A stretch of DNA of 9,000 nucleotides from CAZQEC01 sp964591565 (lineage in GTDB: Bacteria; Patescibacteriota; UBA1384; CAJBMM01), in assembly GCA_964591565.1 (NCBI GenBank), contig CAZQEC010000039.1, positions 1 through 9,000 on the forward strand, read 5' to 3'. The notes beneath the pieces were generated by a model, which did not search any database, was not told where the DNA came from, and saw only the letters and a list, made by a program, of their open reading frames with translations. This document shows, piece after piece, positions 5,980-9,000 of this stretch (positions within the stretch are counted from its first letter, which is position 1; each line of letters starts with the position of its first letter). The position numbers and the translations under genes are program-made.

Positions 5980-6329
5980 TTCTCCCCCATCACCTGATCT
6001 ACGAGAGCATAAAAATTTTCAGGGTGATTTTCGGCCATTTCGGCCAAAGTTTTGCGATTTAATGTCACGCCTTGCAGAATTAATTGATGAATGAAGCGAC
6101 TATACTTAATGTCACGAGATTTAAGCGCAATGTTAATGGTGGTGATCCATTGAGCTCGAAAGTCACGTTTTTTGTTGCGGCGATCGCGATAGGCAAAAAT
6201 ACCAGCGTTTAACACCGCTTGACGCGCCATGCGCACTAAATTATTTCGCGTACCACGATAACCGCGAGTTAATTTGAGCAAATTTCGATGAGTTTTGCGG
6301 GACTGTAGTCCCCGTTTGACACGAGACAT
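5970..6329 (-). CDS. rplT: 50S ribosomal protein L20
   Basis: L20 binds 23S rRNA early in large-subunit assembly. The 119-aa product begins MSRVKRGLQSRKTHRNLLKL and carries the family marks: the strongly basic N-terminal helix (TRGYRGTRNNLVRMARQAV), YRDRRNKKRDFRAQWI, and a globular C-terminal domain with IKYSRFIHQL and LNRKTLAEMAENHPENFYALVDQV. Length is normal (about 117-120). An AAGGAAGGA ribosome site stands just before the ATG. It is the last gene of the infC-rpmI-rplT operon, 12 bp after rpmI. The final codons and stop are shared with an intergenic repeat, suggesting the natural C-terminus may have been rewritten by a repeat insertion. Confidence 0.97.
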   Translation of the reverse strand: MSRVKRGLQSRKTHRNLLKLTRGYRGTRNNLVRMARQAVLNAGIFAYRDRRNKKRDFRAQWITTINIALKSRDIKYSRFIHQLILQGVTLNRKTLAEMAENHPENFYALVDQVMGEKRS

Positions 6330-6341
6330 ATAATTCCTTCC

Positions 6342-6524
6342 TTAACCGTTTGGCAACATGCGACGCACTCGGGCCGCGTCAGAAGCATGCACCGATTTAG
6401 CAACCGTAGTGCGCGGTGATTTATTGGCACGCAGATGGCTCACGGCGGCGGCTTTACGCATAATTTTACCGCCAACGGTAATGCGCACGCGTTTCGATAA
6501 TGATTTTTGGGTTTTTGCTTTCAT
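6342..6524 (-). CDS. rpmI: 50S ribosomal protein L35
   Basis: L35 is a small basic protein of the large subunit. The 60-aa product shows the L35 pattern: MKAKTQKSLSKRVRITVGGK (family form MPKxKTxxxxxKRFKxTGxGK), then IMRKAAAVSHLRANKSPRT, and a C-terminal ASDAARVRRMLP corresponding to the usual ADxxRVKRLLP. Length is on the short side of normal (about 60-66). It lies between infC (7 bp upstream) and rplT (12 bp downstream), the conserved order in bacteria. The ribosome site is weak (an AAAGAAT stretch within the end of infC), consistent with translation coupled to infC. Confidence 0.96.
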   Translation of the reverse strand: MKAKTQKSLSKRVRITVGGKIMRKAAAVSHLRANKSPRTTVAKSVHASDAARVRRMLPNG

Positions 6525-6531
6525 AATAAAT

Positions 6532-7032
6532 CTATTCTTTAGCCAAAGTGGCCGTTACTTGATTACCCAGTTTGTTTGGCGCTTGTTCAACCAGACCACC
6601 GATGGATGAGATTAATGTTTGCATTAAGTTAAAAGCTCGATCGGCAAACGCTTGTTCACGTCCGCGCATTCGAATGACCAAATGCACCTTGTTGCCAGAA
6701 ATTAAAAACTTTTTCGCTTGACTAACCTTTAGGGCCATATCATGTTCAGATATTTTAAGCCCGATGCGAATTTCTTTGACATCTATTGTTTTTTGATTGG
6801 CGCGCGCTCGTCTAGCGGCGCGTGTTTCTTCGTAGCGCAACTTGTCGTAATCGAGCAGTTTGCACACTGGCGGGGTGACATCTGGCGAAACTTCGACCAA
6901 ATCCATCCCACGCTCCTCTGCCAGAGCTAAGGCGTCGGCTAAGGCAATTTGACCAACTTTTTGCCCACGCTCATCTATCAGCAACAATTGAGGTGCACGA
7001 ATTTCGTCGTTAATGCGAACAGTTCTGGCTAT
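6532..7032 (-). CDS. infC: Translation initiation factor IF-3, probable ATA start codon
   Basis: IF-3 binds the 30S subunit, blocks premature 50S joining and proofreads the initiator tRNA-start codon pair. The IF3 N-domain begins RTVRINDEIRAPQLLLIDERGQ and contains LVEVSPDVTPPVCKLLDYDKLRYEE. The C-domain holds KEIRIGLKISEHDMALKVSQAKKFLISGNKVHLVIRMRGRE and VEQAPNKLGNQVTATLAKE. The frame contains no ATG, GTG or TTG upstream of a TTG at 6987. Starting there would remove the conserved VNDEIRAP-like opening. The frame stays open to a TAA at 7053. GGAGAG (7043-7038) lies with its GGAG core 7 nt before an ATA at 7032, giving a 166-aa protein of normal length. infC is known to use rare starts (AUU in E. 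coli and Bacillus) for self-regulation, so ATA fits. An ATT at 7014 lacks a ribosome site. First gene of the operon with rpmI and rplT. Confidence 0.95.
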   Translation of the reverse strand: MARTVRINDEIRAPQLLLIDERGQKVGQIALADALALAEERGMDLVEVSPDVTPPVCKLLDYDKLRYEETRAARRARANQKTIDVKEIRIGLKISEHDMALKVSQAKKFLISGNKVHLVIRMRGREQAFADRAFNLMQTLISSIGGLVEQAPNKLGNQVTATLAKE

Positions 7033-7037
7033 GCTAA

Positions 7038-7043
7038 CTCTCC
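7038..7043 (-). promoter_or_regulatory. Ribosome binding site that decides the non-canonical infC start
   Basis: GGAGAG on the minus strand, with the GGAG core ending at 7040 and 7 nt to the ATA at 7032-7030. This is the only Shine-Dalgarno-like sequence near the conserved N-terminus of IF-3. Confidence 0.7.
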
Positions 7044-7068
7044 GTCTTTTTTAATTGAAGACAACTTA

Positions 7069-7097
7069 AAAATAACAGATTAGCGGGCGCAAGTCAA
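7069..7097 (-). promoter_or_regulatory. Promoter of the infC-rpmI-rplT operon
   Basis: Minus strand: TTGACT (7097-7092, 5 of 6), exactly 17 bp, then TATTTT (7074-7069) preceded by TGT, i.e. also an extended -10. Transcription should start near 7062, leaving a leader of only about 30 nt. That leaves no room for a long L20-binding leader of the Bacillus type. Confidence 0.7.
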
Positions 7098-7108
7098 CAA
7101 ATCGGATG

Positions 7109-7311
7109 CGTATCTACTCACAAGTCTGAAGTAGAAGTTATTGTTCGAGCGTAAGCGAGAACTAAATCCTAAATAGTTCTCGTTCGGCCTTCGAAGCCAC
7201 TACGGCGAAGTAGGCTCGCTCCTGCGCTCCTCGAACAATAATCGCGTTAATGCTCATTAGTGCTCGCTTTCTCTCGACACTATAATTACTTCAAGGTTGT
7301 GAGTAGATACG
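7109..7311. repeat. 203-bp nested inverted-repeat element (MITE-like) between divergent promoters
   Basis: The ends are a perfect 15-bp inverted repeat, CGTATCTACTCACAA (7109-7123) and TTGTGAGTAGATACG (7297-7311). The similarity continues inward imperfectly (TGAAGTA / TACTTCA). Inside lie a perfect 12-bp inverted pair, TTATTGTTCGAG (7138-7149) with CTCGAACAATAA (7230-7241), and a 9-bp hairpin, CGAGAACTA (7156-7164) with TAGTTCTCG (7174-7182). A shorter palindrome around CTTCG/CGAAG occupies about 7189-7210. No open frame of note is inside. The element ends 11 bp from the -35 of infC on one side and 10 bp from the predicted -35 of the sigma gene on the other. Exact target-site duplications are not apparent. 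It could be a miniature mobile element or a structured regulatory region. Confidence 0.8.
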
Positions 7312-7321
7312 AACAAAATAA

Positions 7322-7350
7322 TTGACGAAGTTAGCCAATTTTGGTAAGGT
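7322..7350 (+). promoter_or_regulatory. Possible promoter of the sigma factor gene
   Basis: TTGACG (7322-7327, 5 of 6) is followed by 17 bp and TAAGGT (7345-7350, 3 of 6). The start would fall near 7357, leaving a leader of about 90 nt. The -10 is weak, so this may need an activator or be wrong. Confidence 0.35.
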
Positions 7351-7447
7351 AACCACGTTTCATCCGCTCTAATAGTTCACTGATATGTCAGAACAAAGAG
7401 AATGGGCACTTTGCCAATCTATTTGCAGATGAACCTGCAGAAAGCGA

Positions 7448-8272
7448 ATGACCACCGTGCACACAACACCGAATGAGGTGCATCAAACCAGTGACATTTG
7501 GATGCGGTTCGAGCAGACGGGCGATCAAGAAGCACGTAATACGCTCATCAAGCAGTATGTCTATCTGGTAAAGATCATCACCCAGCAAATATTACGTTAC
7601 CTACCACCTAATCTAGAACGTGAAGATCTGGAAAGCGCGGGAGTGGTGGGACTGATAAAGGCAGTTGACCAGTTTGACACTGGTCGGAGGGTGAAGTTTG
7701 AGACGTTTGCCGATAAGCTGATTAGAGGCGCAATTTTAGATTTCTGCCGCGATGAGGGTTGGGCTCCTCGGTCAGTTCGAGCAGCGGTTAAGTGGCATGA
7801 GATCGAGATTGCTGAGCTTACGGCACAGCTCGGTCACCCTCCAGTGGCGCATGAGATCGCGCGTGCCATGGGTATGATTTTGGAGGAATATTATTCGCTT
7901 TTACTCCTCATCAATCGCACTCAACTTCAAAGCACAAACGTTGTTACTCAATCCGGTGACCAGGGGAGTTCCCTTGCTGATGTTGTCCACGACGATCAGG
8001 CAACTCCTTCGGAAATTGCTGAGAGGAATCGGATCAAGAGGATTCTTGGTCAGGCAATCAACAATTTGCCGAGTCGGGAACAGCTTGTTATCCTGTTTCA
8101 CTTCTACGAAGAGATGAGCTGCGAGGAAATCGGCCTGCTGATGAAGATTTCTGAGTCGCGGGTGTGGCAACTTCGCTCTCAAGCGATCAAACGACTCAAA
8201 AACTATCTTCGGAACCGTCCAAAACCGCGCCGCACTACCACACATGGAAGTATCGCGAATCACTATCAGTGA
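7448..8272 (+). CDS. RNA polymerase sigma factor of the FliA/WhiG (sigma-28) group
   Basis: An alternative sigma factor that directs RNA polymerase to a dedicated promoter set. The 274-aa protein has region 2 at about residues 16-103, including EREDLESAGVVGLIKAVDQF and the group-specific FETFADKLIRGAILDFCRDEGWAPRSVR. Region 3 spans about 104-157 (IAELTAQLGHPPVAHEIARAMGM). Region 4 spans about 204-254 (INNLPSREQLVILFHFYEEMSCEEIGLLMKISESRVWQLRSQAIKRLKNYL) with the -35-binding helix-turn-helix. The basic tail RNRPKPRRTTTHG is extra. Regions are in normal order; FliA proteins are about 240-260 aa. The start at 7448 has only a poor ribosome site (AGAAAG). Its ATG overlaps the TGA of an upstream short frame (ATGA), which hints at coupling. 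No anti-sigma (FlgM-like) or flagellar gene lies near. Repeat copies flank the gene on both sides (7265-7311 and 8639-8694). FliA-like motifs are clear; the regulon is unknown. Confidence 0.93.
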   Translation: MTTVHTTPNEVHQTSDIWMRFEQTGDQEARNTLIKQYVYLVKIITQQILRYLPPNLEREDLESAGVVGLIKAVDQFDTGRRVKFETFADKLIRGAILDFCRDEGWAPRSVRAAVKWHEIEIAELTAQLGHPPVAHEIARAMGMILEEYYSLLLLINRTQLQSTNVVTQSGDQGSSLADVVHDDQATPSEIAERNRIKRILGQAINNLPSREQLVILFHFYEEMSCEEIGLLMKISESRVWQLRSQAIKRLKNYLRNRPKPRRTTTHGSIANHYQ

Positions 8273-8323
8273 CGCCCGTGTGGTCTGCAACGACGTGGTC
8301 AAGATGCAGGCATCCAAAAACCC

Positions 8324-8341
8324 GCGTAGGTCAAACTACGC
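8324..8341 (+). repeat. Perfect small hairpin downstream of the sigma gene
   Basis: GCGTAG (8324-8329) pairs with CTACGC (8336-8341) around GTCAAA. No T-run follows directly. It lies just before the 8348-8375 palindrome and shares the GTAG/CTACG motif with it. Confidence 0.5.
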
Positions 8342-8347
8342 ACTCTG

Positions 8348-8383
8348 GCCTCCGAAGTAATCACGCTACGGAGGCACTTTGTT
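8348..8383 (+). terminator. Palindrome GCCTCCG/CGGAGGC, probable terminator of the sigma gene
   Basis: GCCTCCG (8348-8354) pairs perfectly with CGGAGGC (8369-8375), a 7-bp GC-rich stem with a 14-nt loop, followed by ACTTTGTTTATAATTT. The T-run is interrupted but the stem is strong. The same CTACGGAGG motif appears in palindromes at 5783-5804 and 8532-8560, so this is also a member of a repeat family. Confidence 0.5.
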
Positions 8384-8387
8384 TATA

Positions 8388-8449
8388 ATTTGATATCACC
8401 TTTATTTGATATCACACCCTTTTACTTTGTGTATCACCCCCGAGGTGAT
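8388..8449 (+). repeat. ATTTGATATCAC direct repeats plus ATCACC/GGTGAT hairpin
   Basis: ATTTGATATCAC occurs at 8388-8399 and 8404-8415, a 16-bp period. Each contains the palindrome TGATATCA. A related GTATCACC follows, and ATCACC (8433-8438) pairs with GGTGAT (8444-8449) around CCCGA. The motif returns as GGTGATAC near 8513-8520. No gene is in this part. Confidence 0.55.
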
Positions 8450-8638
8450 TGATAAGAGGAGCTTTAGCTCCGACCGTCTAATGAGCGCTAGCGAGTATAC
8501 AGCTTCATCGGAGGTGATACAGCTTCACCCTCCTTCGCAAATCAAAATAGCTACGGAAGGGCAGACACCTAAGTCAAAAATACAAAAATGATCCTTGAAA
8601 GGTTCTTTGCGACATTAAATATAATCCCCTAATGGCTC
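8450..8638. other. Gene-free stretch with small palindromes
   Basis: I see no supportable gene. GGAGCT (8458-8463) faces AGCTCC (8466-8471) as a tight inverted repeat, and GAGCGCTAGCGAG (8483-8495) is nearly self-complementary. CCTTC (8532-8536) pairs with GAAGG (8556-8560) in a palindrome containing GCTACGGAAGGGCAG, of the same family as 5783-5804. A 61-codon open frame crosses these repeats but lacks a ribosome site. Confidence 0.5.
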
Positions 8639-8694
8639 TTTAGTTCTCGCTGGCGCTCGGCACAATAACTGCTTCAAATTTGTGAGCTAATACT
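8639..8694 (-). repeat. Second, partial copy of the left arm of the nested inverted-repeat element
   Basis: Read on the minus strand it matches 7109-7164. It shares CTCACAA, then TTGAAG or CTGAAG, GTTATTGT, CGAGCG, two variable bases and AGCGAGAACTAAA, with a 2-bp indel. About three quarters of the positions agree. The rest of the element is absent here. It lies just upstream of the tRNA promoter. Confidence 0.75.
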
Positions 8695-8730
8695 CTCTTA
8701 CACCTCGCAGATGAAATTGATTAGCAGTTA

Positions 8731-8739
8731 TGCTAAAAT
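8731..8739 (+). promoter_or_regulatory. Extended -10 promoter of tRNA-Val
   Basis: TGCTAAAAT is an extended -10 (TGN plus TAAAAT, 5 of 6). Transcription would begin near 8746, 9 nt before the mature tRNA. No matching -35 at standard spacing. Confidence 0.5.
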
Positions 8740-8754
8740 CAAAAGCAGTTTCAC

Positions 8755-8831
8755 GGGCAATTAGCTCAGCTGGTTAGAGCGTCGCATTCACATTGCGAAG
8801 GTCAGTGGTTCAAGTCCACTATTGCCCACCA
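8755..8831 (+). tRNA. tRNA-Val, anticodon CAC
   Basis: A full cloverleaf of 77 nt. The acceptor stem is GGGCAAT (8755-8761) with ATTGCCC (8821-8827). The D arm is GCTCAGCTGGTTAGAGC. The anticodon stem TCGCA/TGCGA carries the loop TTCACAT, with anticodon CAC at 8789-8791 (reads GUG, valine). The T arm AGTGG-TTCAAGT-CCACT follows an AAGGTC-type variable loop. Discriminator A and an encoded CCA (8829-8831) are present. All invariant positions look intact. Confidence 0.96.
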
Positions 8832-8969
8832 TCCTTTGCTTCGCGTGCTACTGGTAACAAACCATTCGACTCACTTTGTTTGCTCTTGACTTATCAGTCT
8901 AATTCTATGAGCATTGTTAATCCACGACATAAAATCGTAACATAAATTAAAATACTACTTTTGGTTCCG
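8832..8969. other. Gene-free spacer after the tRNA
   Basis: No coding frame or clear terminator is visible. AACAAA near 8857 could pair with TTTGTT near 8876, but no T-run follows. The sequence becomes AT-rich toward 8960. Confidence 0.4.
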
Positions 8970-8978
8970 TGCTATAAT
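8970..8978 (+). promoter_or_regulatory. Perfect extended -10 promoter reading out of the window
   Basis: TGCTATAAT is a perfect extended -10 motif. Transcription would start near 8985 toward a gene beyond the right edge. The following CTTTTT-TG-AAAAAG is a small inverted repeat in the presumed leader. Confidence 0.55.
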
Positions 8979-9000
8979 AAACAAGCTTTTTTGAAAAAGA

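Noticed and set aside
7312..7319. Target-site duplication next to the 203-bp element (AACAAAAT against AACAAAT at 7096-7102)
   Set aside because: The left copy is separated from the element by 6 bp and is not identical, so it is not convincing.
7709..7716. GCCGATAA, a perfect sigma-28 -10 box
   Set aside because: It lies inside the sigma gene where it encodes Ala-Asp-Lys. No TAAA element is found at the proper 15-bp spacing, so chance is likely.
8406..8591. 61-codon plus-strand frame
   Set aside because: It runs through hairpins and repeats, has no ribosome site and no protein-like pattern.
8595..8625. TTGAAA and TATAAT as a promoter
   Set aside because: Spacing is 19 bp and no gene follows before the tRNA, which has its own closer promoter. 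Kept only as a weak possibility of a small RNA.

Overview
The window looks like a stretch of a small-genome, uncultivated bacterium, most likely of the Patescibacteria / Candidate Phyla Radiation (CPR). This is an inference with moderate confidence. It rests on compact genes of ordinary housekeeping type, standard stop usage, many divergent or unrecognised small proteins, AT-rich low-complexity repeats (CAATTATCAAT-like and TGATTAGG-like) in most of the larger intergenic gaps, and a run of exactly 10 Ns that marks a scaffold gap in a draft or metagenomic assembly. No phage, transposase, CRISPR or toxin-antitoxin genes are visible.

Layout. Positions 1-1550 (minus) hold the first 516 codons of uvrA, cut by the left edge. 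A 349-bp divergent gap (1551-1899) carries the uvrA promoter, two repeat types and a forward promoter. That promoter serves two small unrecognised genes, 1900-2136 (two-helix membrane protein) and 2154-2630 (158 aa). Next on the plus strand come a bactofilin (2735-3109) and a diacylglycerol-kinase-like protein with degraded catalytic loops (3158-3901). A repeat-rich spacer of about 115 bp follows, then a two-gene operon: a TrkA/RCK-type potassium channel (4016-5014) and lgt (5014-5754), which overlap by one base. A repeat-filled convergent gap containing the N run separates lgt from the minus-strand translation operon infC-rpmI-rplT (7032 down to 5970). infC almost certainly starts at a rare ATA codon. 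A 415-bp divergent gap holds a 203-bp nested inverted-repeat element placed exactly between two divergent promoters. To its right is a FliA/WhiG-type sigma factor (7448-8272), then about 480 bp of hairpins and repeats, a tRNA-Val(CAC) (8755-8831), and a perfect extended -10 promoter (8970-8978) reading out of the right edge.

How the genes work together. UvrA belongs to nucleotide excision repair. infC-rpmI-rplT is the classical IF3-L35-L20 operon. Bactofilin, the lipid-kinase-like protein, the K+ channel and Lgt are all envelope-related, so 2735-5754 reads as a cell-envelope neighbourhood. The sigma factor is the only transcription regulator seen, and no flagellar gene accompanies it.

The parts most worth a second look are the ATA start of infC, the nested inverted-repeat element and its half-copy on the far side of the sigma gene, the sigma-28-type factor with no flagellar context, the pseudo-kinase-like DAGK protein, a leaderless promoter apparently supplied by an intergenic repeat, a missing key arginine in Lgt, and the orphan two-gene operon.
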